Part shown: one piece after another, positions 12,019 through 23,521 of the stretch
Numbering within the stretch: position 1 is the stretch's first letter
Layout of the letters: every line of letters starts with the position of its first letter
Assembly: GCA_963965975.1 (NCBI GenBank)
Contig: OZ014423.1
Span: forward strand, 3,307,801-3,371,800
Length of the DNA: 64,000 bases
Direction: 5' to 3'
From: Xestospongia bergquistia
Lineage: Eukaryota > Porifera > Demospongiae > Haplosclerida > Petrosiidae
Program-made: the position numbers and the translations under genes
The notes under the pieces: model-generated
Told to the model about the DNA's origin: nothing
The model's database searches: none
The model's input: the letters and a program-made list of their open reading frames with translations, nothing else

Positions 12019-12022
12019 ATAT
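11980..12022 (-). repeat. Right terminal inverted repeat
   Basis: Exact inverse of 8466-8508. The transposase start codon lies about 260 bp inside it, so the promoter probably sits between 11717 and 11979. Confidence 0.9.
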
Positions 12023-12039
12023 ATTTTTGCAAAATTAAA

Positions 12040-13425
12040 TTAGAAAAAAACATTAAAAATTCCTTTATTTGGGTGACAAATTTAGGGAGATAGGGGTCAA
12101 AATTTCGTTACATTTTTGGAGTCGAAAATAGTTAAAATGTGCTTAAATAATTGCGGATTTTGGTTGCTTTTCAGTAACATATAGTTTGGTATAATTTTGG
12201 TGCCAATAATACTTGCAAAAAGTCAAAATTCACTTGTTTTCTGTAACAAATTTAGAGAAATAGGATTTATAATTTCACGGATTATATTACTACCCAATAT
12301 TATGATATTACAACATAACGTACCTCATTTTATGTTGTTATCTATATAACGTTTCATTATAATATAATTTTGCCATATAACTACCTCATATTACGCCCTA
12401 ACGAACATGCCACTTTTCTGTAAATATACTTCCAAATACCAGTGTCTGTGTTGTAACCTAGCCGAGACAGATTCAACATACAAAAACAAATATAAAAGAA
12501 AAAACTACTGAACATGTGCTTACACAATATATACATGCGCTCATCTGGAATATTCATAGTTATCACATTTTCCCTCTCAAACAAAATGATCAACTGGTTG
12601 AGGTATCAGCTCGAACTGCAGGGGGATCTTGAACAAAAGGAAATTAGATAAAATCGGTAAAAATTCCTTTTCGGTGTCAAATTTAGGGAGGTAGGGGTTA
12701 AACTTTTGTTGTATTTTTGGAGTTGAAAATAGTTACAAAAAGGACTTAGATTTAAAAGGAAGTGCTTAAATACTTGTGCATTTGATTGCAAACTATACTT
12801 CTAAAAAATACTTAAAAATTGATAGTGGCAAAATTTTGACAAAAAGGGCTTAAAATTCACTGAATTTGTTAAGATTTTGCATATTTTCAGTAACAAAAAT
12901 TAAAATTATAAGAAAAAAGAGATTAATTAGGCATATTTTTGGCCCCAATAATAATTGGAAAAAGGCATCAAAATTTCAGTAGCAAATTTAGAGAAATAGG
13001 GTTTACAATTTCATGTATTACATTACTATCCAATATTATAATATTACAAAGTAACGTACCTCATATTATCTTGTTATCTATATAACGTTTTATTATGATA
13101 TATTTTTACCATGTAAATAGCTCATATTATGCCCTAACGAACATGACAACACTATATATGTATACAGTAGTTATCTTATAAAGCATTTCTAGTAATACTT
13201 ACATGTTATGCCACTTTTCATTTTTAAGCATTATTACCTGCTTAACAAGGAGCTATCACTTTCCTGTAAATATACTTCCTTTTGTTTTCTCCAATACCAG
13301 TATCTGGGTTGTAACCTGGCCGAGATAGATTCAACATAAAACAACAAATATAAACTACTGAAAATGTGCTCACACAATATATACATGTGCTCATCTGGAA
13401 TATCCCTAGTTATCACATTCTACCC
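12040..13425. repeat. Diverged tandem duplication (~0.6-0.9 kb unit)
   Basis: Blocks in 12045-12625 recur in the same order in 12650-13530. These include 'caaatttagggagatagggg' (about 12078) against a near copy at about 12687, the 'aacgtacctcat' and 'gccctaacgaacatg' blocks, and 'catctggaatat' followed by 'agttatcacatt'. Identity is perhaps 80%. The 3' part of the second copy includes the C-terminal exon at 13428-13646, of which the first copy keeps only a short piece near 12590-12630. Confidence 0.7.
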
Positions 13426-13427
13426 TC

Positions 13428-13646
13428 TCAAGCTTGATGCAGGGGTGCAAAACAATCAACAGGTCGAGGTACATAAGTAGAATGGCGAACAGCAACAGGA
13501 CGAATTTGTGCAAGTGGTGGTATATCAATTTGAACTGCAGGAGGATCTGGATTTGGAGTGAACTCGTCTGATATATACCAATCTTCGACTGGTTCCTGTG
13601 GAACGTGATCAGAGTAGTTACATCTAAGATGGTCAACATAACCATA
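13428..13646 (-). CDS. Candidate terminal coding exon, unknown protein (73 codons)
   Basis: The minus strand has a good acceptor (TTTTTAATACAG at about 13647-13658) followed by 72 open codons and a stop. The translation starts YGYVDHLRCNYSDHVPQEPV and continues with an Asp/Pro-rich tail (PNPDPPAVQIDIPPLAQI) ending CFAPLHQA. I do not recognise it. A Pro-rich, acidic C-terminus would suit a cytoplasmic tail. It lies on the same strand as, and downstream of, the exon-like arrays at 14.2-37.4 kb, so it may be the last exon of a transcript crossing them; that link is speculation. Confidence 0.4.
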   Translation of the reverse strand, partial: YGYVDHLRCNYSDHVPQEPVEDWYISDEFTPNPDPPAVQIDIPPLAQIRPVAVRHSTYVPRPVDCFAPLHQA

Positions 13647-13734
13647 CTGTATTAAAAATAATGTAGGCGAATGTGGATTAGGCGAAACCTGCATGAAGCC
13701 TACAATCAGTAAACAATATTCACAAACCTGTACA

Positions 13735-13916
13735 TGGCTGCAAGCACCACACCCACTCATCAAACTTCGATAGCCACACCCATTAAATATTTTGGATGTG
13801 GTTTATTTTGACCTCACCTCATATTTTAATTAATGCTCCAGGTAGTCTAGGAAATTAATGCATAGCTGCAAGCACCACACCCAATTATCAAGCCACGATA
13901 GCCACACCCATTAATG
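13735..13916. repeat. Direct repeat, ~50 bp, two copies
   Basis: The phrase 'gctgcaagcaccacaccca' followed by 'gatagccacacccattaa' occurs at 13738-13787 and again at 13866-13915 with a few changes. The spacing is about 128 bp. No gene is seen up to the array at 14195. Confidence 0.75.
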
Positions 13917-14114
13917 CTCTACATAATCTCATTTCCCTCACAAAAGGAGACTAACTAATCTCTTGTGGCTTCCTCGGCTTTCTCTCTGGAAGATATACTC
14001 ACCTTTATAGTTGTATTCTCGATACTTACCTTTACTGACTACTACAAATTGTATAATTGGGTACAATATATAGAGTAGTATAGATACAGACACACCATTT
14101 TATCATAAATATGT

Positions 14115-14150
14115 AATACTACCAAATGTAACACTGCCAAATGTAATACT
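14115..14150 (+). repeat. 36-bp flanking repeat, left, of the 14-18 kb array
   Basis: Identical in reverse complement, except for one base, to 18171-18206. The pair brackets the ~150-bp unit array in inverted orientation. Confidence 0.85.
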
Positions 14151-15283
14151 ACCACTCATTAGATTACTTGTCAAAATTTACTGTATGTTGTTAACTTACT
14201 GCCCAGGCTCTTTGAGATAGAGGAATGTCTGTCTTGGGTCTTGATCCAGATGTCTTGAGCTTTGATCCACAAGTCCAGCGAAGCTACATTAATAGATGCA
14301 TTATGAATTAATGTACTCTAGTACTGTATTCTGTTAACATACTGCCCAGCGTCTTTGAGATCGTGGAAAATCTTGACTCTTGATCCCGATACCCAGCGAA
14401 GCTATAGTAATAAAACAGAAATTGAGAGTAATGTGTATTATGAGTAATGAGTATTATGAATTATGTACACTAGTACTGTAAGCTGTTAACTTACTCCACA
14501 GACCCTTTGTGATAGAGGAATGTCTTGACCTTGATCCTGAAGTCCAGTGAAGCTACAGTAATAAAAGAGAAATTAAGAGTAATATGCAGTAATAAAAGAG
14601 AAAGTAAGAGTAATGATGTACACTACTACTGCATTCTGTGAACTTACTCCCCAGCGTCTTTGACAGATAGCAGAATGTCTTTGATTCTTGATCCCAATAT
14701 CCAGTGAAGCTATAGCAATAAAAGAGATATATTTAAGGTTATGATGCATTATGAATTACTTTATACTAGTACTGTATGATCTTACTCCATAGACTCTTCG
14801 AGATACATAAATGCCTTGAGCCTTACTCCCTAGACTCTTCAGATGAATTTCTTGAGCCTTGAGCTTGATGTCGAGCAAAGCTATAGTAATGAAAAAGAGA
14901 TTAGGAGTATTATGAATTAATGTATTATGAATTAAGACTTATTAATTAATGCACACCAGTACTGTGTGCTGTTAACTTACTCCACAGACTCTTTGTGGTA
15001 GAGGAATGTCTTGAGTCTTCATCATGATGTCCAGTGAAACTATGGTAATAAAAGGAAAATCAAGAGTCATGATGTCTTTTTTAAGTAATGTACACCAGTA
15101 CTATATGCTGCTAACTTACTTCCCAGAATCTTCAGATAGAGGAATGTCTTGAGCCTTGATCTTGACTTCAAGCGAAGCTACAGTTATACAAGAGAAATTA
15201 AGAGCAATGAATTACTTCATACTAGTACTGACTACTGAATGCTGTTGACTTACTGCCAAAAGTCTTTGAGATAGAGAATTGTC

Positions 15284-15842
15284 TAGCCTCGTACCCAAGC
15301 TTTCACGATAGAAAAGAAAGCTTGGTAACTACTGCTTGTGTATGCGCTTAATTATTGTAAATTATGTTATATGTTCATATCATAATGACAACATTTTAAA
15401 TTAAATGACAAGTAAATGGGTCAGGTTTATATTGATGACGTTTCATTCACTACTGAGTTTGGGCATGTCTAGCTGAGTTTGTCGGTTCTGCAGAGATTTA
15501 ATGAAAGCAAAAAGAACGACAAATTTGTTCAGTGCTGTTGGAATACAAAACCACACGAAAATATCTTTTCCATCATATATAGCTTCAATGAACAAGAGTT
15601 GCTCCTTTTAAGAAATAGATTTGGCATTGCTAGCAGCTTTAGAACATACAGTAGAGCAGAAGAAAACTTTATATCAGTGATACAAATAGTCTCATATTAC
15701 GGGTAAAGGAATTTTGACGTCATAGTTGATGGAGGATTCATAGAGTATACTAGTTTCAAAGAAATCTGTGGAAATTAAATGCATGCACAAACAGTAGTTA
15801 CCAGGCTTTCTTTTCTATCGTGAAAGCCTGGGTATGAGGCTA
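15284..15842. mobile_element. Foldback MITE (MULE-like), copy 1, 559 bp
   Basis: About 60-bp inverted ends: TAGCCTCGTACCCAAGCTTT at the left, and the inverse ending AGGCTTTC...GTATGAGGCTA at the right. The interior includes an open stretch (15479-15706) with no recognised family. Flanking array sequence resembles the 10-bp duplication seen at copy 2. Copies 1 and 2 sit at the same position in the array unit about 2.0 kb apart with matching flanks, so the insertion was copied with the array. Confidence 0.8.
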
Positions 15843-17321
15843 GAGAAATATCTTGATCCTTGATCCTGACATCCAGCAAAGCTATTGTAATAAAACACAA
15901 ATTAAGACTATGCTATATTATGAATTAATGTACAGTAGTATCGTATTTAGTTAACTTACTCTTCAGAGTCTTCGAAGTATAGGAATGTCTTGAGACTTGA
16001 GCCAGACATCAAATGAAGCTACAGTGATAAGATGCATTATCAATTAATTTATACCAGTACTGTATTCTGTTAACTTACTCCCCAGCGTCTTGAGATAGCA
16101 GAATGTCTTGATTCTTGATCGCAATATCCAGTGAAGCTATAGTAATAAAATAGAAATTGAGAGTAATGTGTATTATGAGTAATGGGTATTATGAATTAAT
16201 GTACACTAGTACTGTATGCTGTTAACTTACTCCACAGACTCTTTGTGATAGAGGAATGTCTTGAGCCTTGACCCTGAAGTCCAGTGAAGCTACAGTAATA
16301 TAAGAGAAATTAAGAGTAATATGCAGTAATAAAAGATAAAGTAAGAGTAATGATGTATTATGACTTAATGTACACTACTACTGTATTCTGTGAACTTACT
16401 CCCCAGTGTCTTTGAGATAGCAGAATGTCTTGATTCTTGATACTGATATCTAGCGAAGCTATAGTAATAATAATGTGTATTATGAGTAATGGGTATTATG
16501 AATTAATGTACACTAGTACTGTATGCTGTTAACGTACTCCACAGAGTGAGACTCTTTGTGATAGAGGAATGTATCAAGCCTTGATCCTGAAGTCCAGTGA
16601 AGCTACAGTAATAAAAGAAAAATTAAGAGTAATATGCAGTAATAAAAGAGAAAGTAAGAGTAATGATGTATTATGACTTAATGTACACTACTACTGTATT
16701 CTGTGAACTTACTCCCCAGTGTCTTTAAGATAGCAGAATGTCTTGATTCTTGATCCCAATATCCAGCGAAGCCATAGCAATAAAAGAGATATTAAAGGTA
16801 ATGATGCATTATGAATTACTTTATACTAGTACTGTATGATCTTACTCCCTATCGAGATACATGAATGCCTTGAGCCTTACTCCCTAGACTCTTCAGATGA
16901 ATTTCTTGAGCCTTGAGCCTGACGTCGAAAAAAGCTATAGTAATGAAAAAGAGATTAAGAGTATTATGAATTAATGTATTATGAATTATGACTTATGAAT
17001 TAATGTACACTATGATTGTATTCAGTTAACTTACTCTTCAGACTCTTTGAGATATAGGAATGTCTTGAGCCTTGAGACTGACATCAAGTCAAGCTATAGT
17101 AATAAAAGAAGTTAAGAGTAATCGTGTTTCATGAATCAATGTAACCTAGTATTGTATTCTGTTAACTTACTTGACAAACTCATCGAGATAGAGGAATGTC
17201 TTCATCCTTGACCTCTGACAACCAGCGAATCTATTGTAATAAAAGAGATTAATAATGAATCATGAATAAATTTATACTAGTACTGACTTACTCCCAAGAG
17301 TCCTTGAGATGGAGAAATGTC

Positions 17322-17811
17322 TAGCCTTGTACCCAGGTTTTCGCAATAGAAAAGAAAGCCTGGTAACTACTGCTTGTGCATGCGTTTATTGTAATTTACG
17401 CAATATACTGACATCATAATGGCAAGATTTAGAATTAAATGACAAGTAAATGGCTGGGTTTCTATTGATGATGTTTCATTCACTACTGAGTTTAGGCATG
17501 GCTAGTTGAGTTTGTTGGTTCTGTAGATACTTAATGAAAGCAAAAAGAGCGACAAACATGTTCAGTGTTGTTGGAATAGAAAACCACACGAAAACATCTT
17601 TTCCATCATTAGCATAGAGTAGAGCAGAAGAATACTTTCTATCAGTACTACAAATAGTCTCACATTGTGATTAAAGGAATTTTGACATCAATAGTTGACG
17701 GAGGATTCCTAGAGTATACTACTTTCAAAGGAATCTGTGGACATTAAATGCATGCGCTAATAGTAGTTACCAGGCTTTCTTTCCTATCGCAAAAGCCTGG
17801 GTACGAGGCTA
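17322..17811. mobile_element. Foldback MITE (MULE-like), copy 2, 490 bp
   Basis: Same ends as copy 1 (TAGCCTTGTACCC...GGGTACGAGGCTA). It is flanked by a perfect 10-bp direct repeat GAGAAATGTC at 17312-17321 and 17812-17821. A 9-10 bp duplication with long inverted ends fits Mutator-like foldback elements. Confidence 0.8.
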
Positions 17812-18170
17812 GAGAAATGTCTTGATCCTTGATCCTGATGTCCAGTGAAGCTATTGTAATAAAAAACAAATTAACAGAAATAATTAATTATGAATTAATG
17901 TACACTAGTATTGTATTCAGTTAACTTACTCTTCAGACTCTTCGAAGTATAGGAATGTCTTGAGTCTTGAGCCTGAAGTATTATGAATCAATGTACACTA
18001 GTAGTCTAGTACTGTATGGTCTTAACTTACTCCCTAGACTCTTTTGAGACAGAGGATATCTTGAGCCTAGTCCTGATGTACAGCGAATCTAGGGTAATAA
18101 AAGAGAAACGAGAAGGAATAATATATTTTACACTGACGTTAAAATATGTTAATGACAATATTACATTTGC

Positions 18171-18206
18171 AGTATTACATTTGGCAGTATTACATTTGGT
18201 AGTATT
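18171..18206 (-). repeat. 36-bp flanking repeat, right, of the 14-18 kb array
   Basis: Inverse of 14115-14150 with one mismatch. Shorter copies of its 'agtattacatttgg' unit lie beside it. Between here and 18385 only a short GT-rich patch (about 18301-18318) is seen. Confidence 0.85.
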
Positions 18207-19089
18207 ATATTTGTAGTATTAGTTTATGTCAAAATACCAGTTAATGTTTATACATTTTTATTGTTAATATACTTACCAATTGTTATTTCCTTCATCTGCA
18301 TGTATGTGTGTGTGTGTATGTTTAAAATAAGGTAATATTGTTAAGTTATACAATATGAATGTAACATTACACTGATATCCGTATACCTAGAAGGACAACA
18401 AATCATGTTACTTGAGTCTATCACGATGTAATACATTACTTTACCATGTACCGAGGAACATCATTCGCTCAGAAATACTGCAGGGAAGACTGCCAAATGA
18501 CTTGGCTAAATGGAATGCAACATACTTTATTAACCAGCATATTTACTTAATGAATATTACTCAGACTTGCAACATAGTACTAAATATACTTCTTACTAAA
18601 GTCAATATATCACAGAGAAAAGGACTAGTTTAAAAGTCAAGCTTGATATACTAACAGACGTGGAGTACTGCTTCTCTGACCATATTTGTTACTATTGTCT
18701 TTCCCTTTTGTTGTAGTCAAGAACATCATTATCTGAGATTTACTACAAAGGTCACTTCAAATGGTTTGGCTGTATGGAATCAGTTCCTTATTCTGTCTTG
18801 CTTAACAGCCCTGCAAAGGTAAAGTACTTACAAGTACAAAAACATAACAAGCTGACACTCATACAAAAATACATGATATACTAATACACATGGAGTACCG
18901 CTACTCTGACCGTATTTATATGCCCTTGGGCTGTAGCAAGTAACATCATTGTCTTGGATTGACTTGGCTGAAAGGATATAAAGTCTGGTTGCTAAAATGA
19001 AGTAATGCACAAAATATACTGATTACTAAAGCCTATACCTTACAGAGAAAAGGACTAGTGAGATATTATGTTTTAAAATGACTAGTTAA

Positions 19090-19260
19090 TAACTTGTATA
19101 AACACATTCACATATGATACAGCACACAACTCAAGACTAAATAACACAATATTCATATTTTATAATGTATGTTGCATAGATAACTTATGGTACACATATG
19201 ATAATAATATTCATAACTATATGCAACACAATAACCAAATAATAATACAGTACCCATTGG
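19090..19260. repeat. Higher-order array block, copy 1
   Basis: A block beginning 'cacattcacatatgata' and ending 'ccaataataatacag'-like recurs at about 24395-24565, 30950-31115 and 36020-36195. Spacings of roughly 5.3, 6.6 and 5.1 kb show that the array grew by copying multi-unit blocks. Confidence 0.75.
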
Positions 19261-19544
19261 TTGCTAAAATGAAGTAATGCTGTCTAAGATTTCTAGTACA
19301 AACCTCTAGTACCAACCATTACAAGCTCATACTGAAACAAAAGTTGAGACAATGGAGGTAAATAGGCTTGTACTAAATAGAAAAAATTGACTAATGTTAT
19401 TCAGACATTGTATTAAATATACTGGTTACTAAATTCTATATACTACGGAGAAAAGGAACACTCAGATATGTTTGCAAATGACTTACGACAGACTTAGTAC
19501 AGACAACAGATGCACTAAAACTAAGAGATAAAGCTCAATGAACT

Positions 19545-19836
19545 ATAGGCTGTCCAAGTTGAGTAGAGCCACACAGATGTGTGAATAACTTTGCCTTTTT
19601 ACGTGCTATCAACATGAAACTTGCACTATCGATTTAGCTCACAAATGCACATTTTATATATAAAATTTGGCTCTCTAGCACTACGAGAAAGTACCAAACT
19701 AGAAAACTCCATACATTTTCAATGGCATACATTTCACAAACTTCAAATTGCACACCTTCGAGGGTTTAATAAAAAACAATTTTTGCTTTAAGTCACCCAT
19801 CTATCACTTGGAAATTAAAAATTACAATTCTAATTA
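19545..19836 (-). repeat. Interspersed repeat, copy 2 (inverted partner at 50-372)
   Basis: Reverse-complement match to the start of the window, from 'gttgagtagagccacacaga' through 'acaattctaatta'. It ends about 30 bp before the TTAA at the left end of the piggyBac element. Confidence 0.75.
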
Positions 19837-19868
19837 TATGAACAAATGGTATATTATAACAATTATTA

Positions 19869-22540
19869 TTAACCCTTTACCGACCAAGGTTGCAGATTTG
19901 CAACTTTTTGGAACATGCACGAAATGACCAAGGTTGCAAATTTGCAACTTTAATACCAAGCGCTGAAGAAGGAATGCACTCAGTCCGAAATCCTCATTAA
20001 TGTCTATGGAACGAAAATAAGATTTATCAATAAAATGACCTTAGTTTTATTAAGAATTGCAATCAACGTCGTCGTAAGAGAGCGCGATATTTATACGCAA
20101 ATAATTTCATCAAACAGCTGCCACACCCAGCCATAAATTTAGCTCTCAGCAGTAATTAGCCATGAATTACAGAGCAGAAGATATTGTTGAAATGATTGAA
20201 AACGAATGGGAAATTGGTGGTGAGGTTATTTGTGAGTATAGTGACGATGATTTTGACGTGGAAGAGGAAGAAGAGATTGTTGTTATATAGTATAATATAT
20301 AATAGTTATTATTGTGTATATAATATGTATAATAATGTGTATGCAGTAACAATATTATTGCATTATAATTAGAAAAACAAACTAAACACTAAGTACTTTT
20401 CATTCCATTTTCTTTTACACAGAATGGACACCGACGAAAATCTGGAAAGGTAAGATCAAACGAAAGAATTATTATAACCATGTCTACTGCTTCTGTTATT
20501 ATACCAACACTCCAAATAATTCTTTGATGCTTGTCTTTTCTAATTCTATAGTTGTGATGCTATGGAGATTGATGAACCATTTGAATTTGAGTCAGGTGAA
20601 TCCTTTTTGAGTCAACTAAAACTGGCCTTACTACTGACAGGCCTACTACTGTCCTTCCCTGTACTGTTCCTTGTGAACCTACAGTTCCCCTCTCTCATAC
20701 CCTACTTGGTATCTTCCATTTACTTTTCACTCCTGCTCTAATCAATATGATTGCTGAGCAAACTAATGTATACGCTCGAGAAGTGCTATCAACTGATGCC
20801 TACGAGAGATTTGACCAAGTAACACCGCTTGAAATTCAAGCATATTTTGGATTCATGATTCTAATGGGAATCAATCAATTACCATGCCTTTATGATACTG
20901 GAAATTAGATCCAACTTACTATAACTCCCCAGTAGCGGACAGGATATCTCTGAGACGATTCTTGGAAATCTCTCGGTTTCTCCATTTCACGCAGAATGAA
21001 TCCTATTCAGTTCAGCGAACAGATCCTAGCTATGATCGTCTTTGGAAAATCCGACCGGTGATAACTTCCATATCAGAGAGGTTTTTGGAGATATATAATC
21101 CTCACAGTGCCAGCTCAATTGATGAGGCCATGATCCCCTTCAATTGAAGATCCTCTCTCAAGCAATATCTTCCCAAAAAACCTACAAAGAGAGGGATAAA
21201 AGTCTGGATGAGAGCATATGCTATAAATGGCTATGTTTCTCAATTTCAGGTGTACCTTGGCAAAGTGGGAGGCAGGTCGGAAACACATATACATGAACGG
21301 GTTGTGAAAGATCTAACCAGGAATCATGTTGGCAAACACTATACAGTGTACTGCGATAACTTTTTCACCAGTGTACAGCTTTCAATGACCTTCTAAAGGA
21401 CTCGATCTATGCATGCGGCAGCATTCGATGAAATCGAGTAGGCTATCCTGATGAATTTAAGCCTTTTCTTAAGAAGGGACTACCAGAGAGGGGAGATTAC
21501 AAGACAATTGAAAAAGAAAATTGCATTTTCTCATTGTGGCAAGACAACAAAACAGTAAGTGTTCTCTCTACCAACTGCAGAAATGAAGAAGGCACAGTAA
21601 CCAGAAAACAAAAGGATGGCACAAGAAAAACTTTCACCTGCCCCTTGAATGTTATTGACTACAACAAGTATATGGGAGGGGTTGATTGCAATGACCAGCT
21701 ACGACACTACTACTGTGTACGACTGAAAAGCCACAAATTCTACAAATACATCTTTTGGTTTTTATTTGAACTCACTTTGGCAAATGCCTACATCCTTCAC
21801 AGGTATGTACCATCAACAGGGCATGTATACCATCAATACGTTGACTTCAGGTCAGAGTTGGCAAAACAGCTAATTGGGAATTATAACGGTCGAAAAGTTA
21901 GAGGTCGCCCTTCCTCTGCCATTCATCCCTCAGTACCAACTCTACACTTCCCAATGAAGGCAGCAAAGCGAAGCAAATGCTCTCATTGCTACAGGAAGGG
22001 AAAACAATTGAAGTGGACACAGTGGGAATGCCAAATGTGCAAAAAGAACCTATGCCACACAGGAAAACCAGATAGTGACTGTTTCCTAGCATTTCACAAT
22101 TATTAGTATTATGTAGTCTACACACACACACACTCATAGTATCATATCCTCATGCTATTTACGTACTAAATTATGTTATACACATTTTACTCTACAAATG
22201 CACTTCAAAGCGTTTCTTTGTTCTATACAAATACAAGTAATATATGAAACTAACTTTCAATCATAAAGTAGCCCTAGAATAGAACACAATCAAACGCTGT
22301 CAGTAAACAAAGAAATGTAAACGTAGCCCTTGGTCGCGAATTTTGCTACCAACTTCCCTTTATGATGACAAGATCTTGGACAACGTTTCACTATCCTTTT
22401 GACTCTTCGTAGAACACAACATGCTAACTTTACTTCGAGCAAAGGCAAAAGCGTTCACATCACTAACCTTACATTTCTTTCCCTCTACAAACCACAAAAA
22501 AATAATTTGGTCACAGTGTGCGTTTGCGCATGCCAAACCA
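19869..22540 (+). mobile_element. piggyBac element, left end intact, right end not found
   Basis: TTAA (19869-19872) is followed by CCCTTTACCGACCAAGG, a typical piggyBac terminus. Two copies of a 'gaccaaggttgca' repeat (about 19881-19907 and 19926-19951) look like subterminal binding sites. The transposase remnant lies at 20162-22106. The expected inverse end is not seen; only 'cccttggtcgcgaa' near 22327 recalls it. Exon-like array sequence resumes near 22540, so the right end is deleted or rearranged. Confidence 0.7.
20162..22106 (+). pseudogene. piggyBac transposase (PGBD4-like), inactivated
   Basis: A 42-codon acidic ORF (20162-20290) and a small exon at 20424-20450 (donor GTAAGA) resemble the acidic N-terminus. 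The core runs from about 20620 in broken frames. The three catalytic Asp codons survive at 21121 (SIDEAMIPF), 21355 (YCDNFFTS) and 21684 (MGGVDCND). The last 190 codons (21534-22106) are open and end in a Cys/His cluster (CSHCYRKGK, WECQMCKKNLC, DSDCF). Lesions seen: a frameshift near 20630, a one-base loss near 20891, TGA at 21145 within FNxRSSLKQYLPKKP, a one-base loss near 21380, and TGA at 21429. It cannot make a full protein as written. Confidence 0.88.
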
Positions 22541-23371
22541 GCTAGTAATAAAGATAAAATATTTAATGATAATTATTGCTGTGTCACTCACGAATATCAC
22601 AATTTTAGCACCTTCATTTAGTAAAGCTCATTAAATTTAAAGTCAAGCTATATATACTAACACACTTCACTGTATTTACTTACCCTTGGGCTATAGCGAG
22701 TAACATCATTGTCTTGGATTTACTGCAGAGAACACTGTCAAATGATTTGGCTAAATGGAATCTGGTTCCTTTTTCTATCTTGCTAAACAGCCCTGTAGAA
22801 ATAAAGTCATGAATCTTTGGCTGCTAAAACGAAGTAACGATGAACTAAACAAAGGGCTAAAGCTCATTGAATTTAAAGTCAAGCTATATATACTAATATG
22901 CTTGACTGTTTTTACTTGCCCTTGGGCTATAGCAAGGAACATTATTGTCTTGGATTTACTGCAGAGAACACTGTCAAATGACCTGGCTGAATGAAATCCA
23001 GTTCCTTCTTATGTCTTGCTAAACAACCCTGCTAAAATAAAGTCATGACTCCATGTTTGCTAAAACAAAGTAATACTGTCTAAGATTTCTAGCACAAAAT
23101 ATTACAACGTGATTACAAATGCACTAAACTAAGGGCTAAATGGAAACTAGTTCCTTCTTCTGTTTTGGTAAACAGACCTGTAGAAATGAAGTTGTGAATG
23201 ATTGGTTGCTAAAACAAAGTAATGCTGTCTAGGATTTCTAGTACATACCTTTACAAGCTGATACTGATACCAAACAAGACACAATGGGGGTTAAAAGCCC
23301 TGCAGAAATAAAGTCGTACTCATTGGTTGCGAAAACGCTAAGATTTCTAGTACACATCGTGACAAGCTTAC

Positions 23372-23521
23372 TGATGTTATCTTTAGTCTTATATGAGGCT
23401 CCAACTGTATAATATCCTTCAGCAACAGCTGGTACAAGAATTACATCTGCTTTTGCTCTTCCAATAATTGAAATGCCTCCTCTACGATCTCAACTGAAAT
23501 ACTAGGTATATCAGAACCCAC
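23372..23521 (-). pseudogene. DUF2064-like glycosyltransferase exon, frameshifted
   Basis: The minus strand has acceptor TTATCTTTATTATTAG and donor GTAAGC around a 150-nt exon. It reads VGSDIPSISVEIVEEAFQLL, then after a one-base frame change ADVILVPAVAEGYYTVGASY. This matches the DUF2064 pattern (G-D-P-x-L...A...L...D-x-V-x-G-P...G-G-Y-x-x-x-G), a GT-A-fold transferase family common in bacteria and found in some marine invertebrates. Good splice sites argue for a former host exon rather than bacterial contamination. No other exon of this gene was located. The acceptor-side intron sequence recurs at about 22543-22620, beside the piggyBac remnant. Confidence 0.5.

Larger units (their letters stand above)
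14195..18110 (-). repeat. Array of ~150-bp exon-like units (minus-strand splice signals)
   Basis: About twenty or more units of 130-190 bp. Read on the minus strand, most have a pyrimidine-rich tract ending in ACTATAG or ACTGTAG, a core of about 58-62 nt (84 nt in the first unit, near 14214-14297) beginning CTTCGCTGG or CTTCACTGG, and then GTAAGTTAAC. Most cores I counted are 59 nt, so a spliced chain would rotate frame. Several cores (for example those near 16225 and 14640) appear open in all or most frames, while others (near 15980 and 17035) have stops in two frames. No protein family is recognised. It could be a real many-exon gene, a repeated non-coding RNA gene, or a satellite derived from an exon. 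Confidence 0.7.

Noticed and set aside
22320..22345. Right terminus of the 19.9-kb piggyBac element at 'cccttggtcgcgaa'
   Set aside because: It lacks the TTAA and the GGTAAAGGG inverse end; the resemblance is limited to about eight bases.
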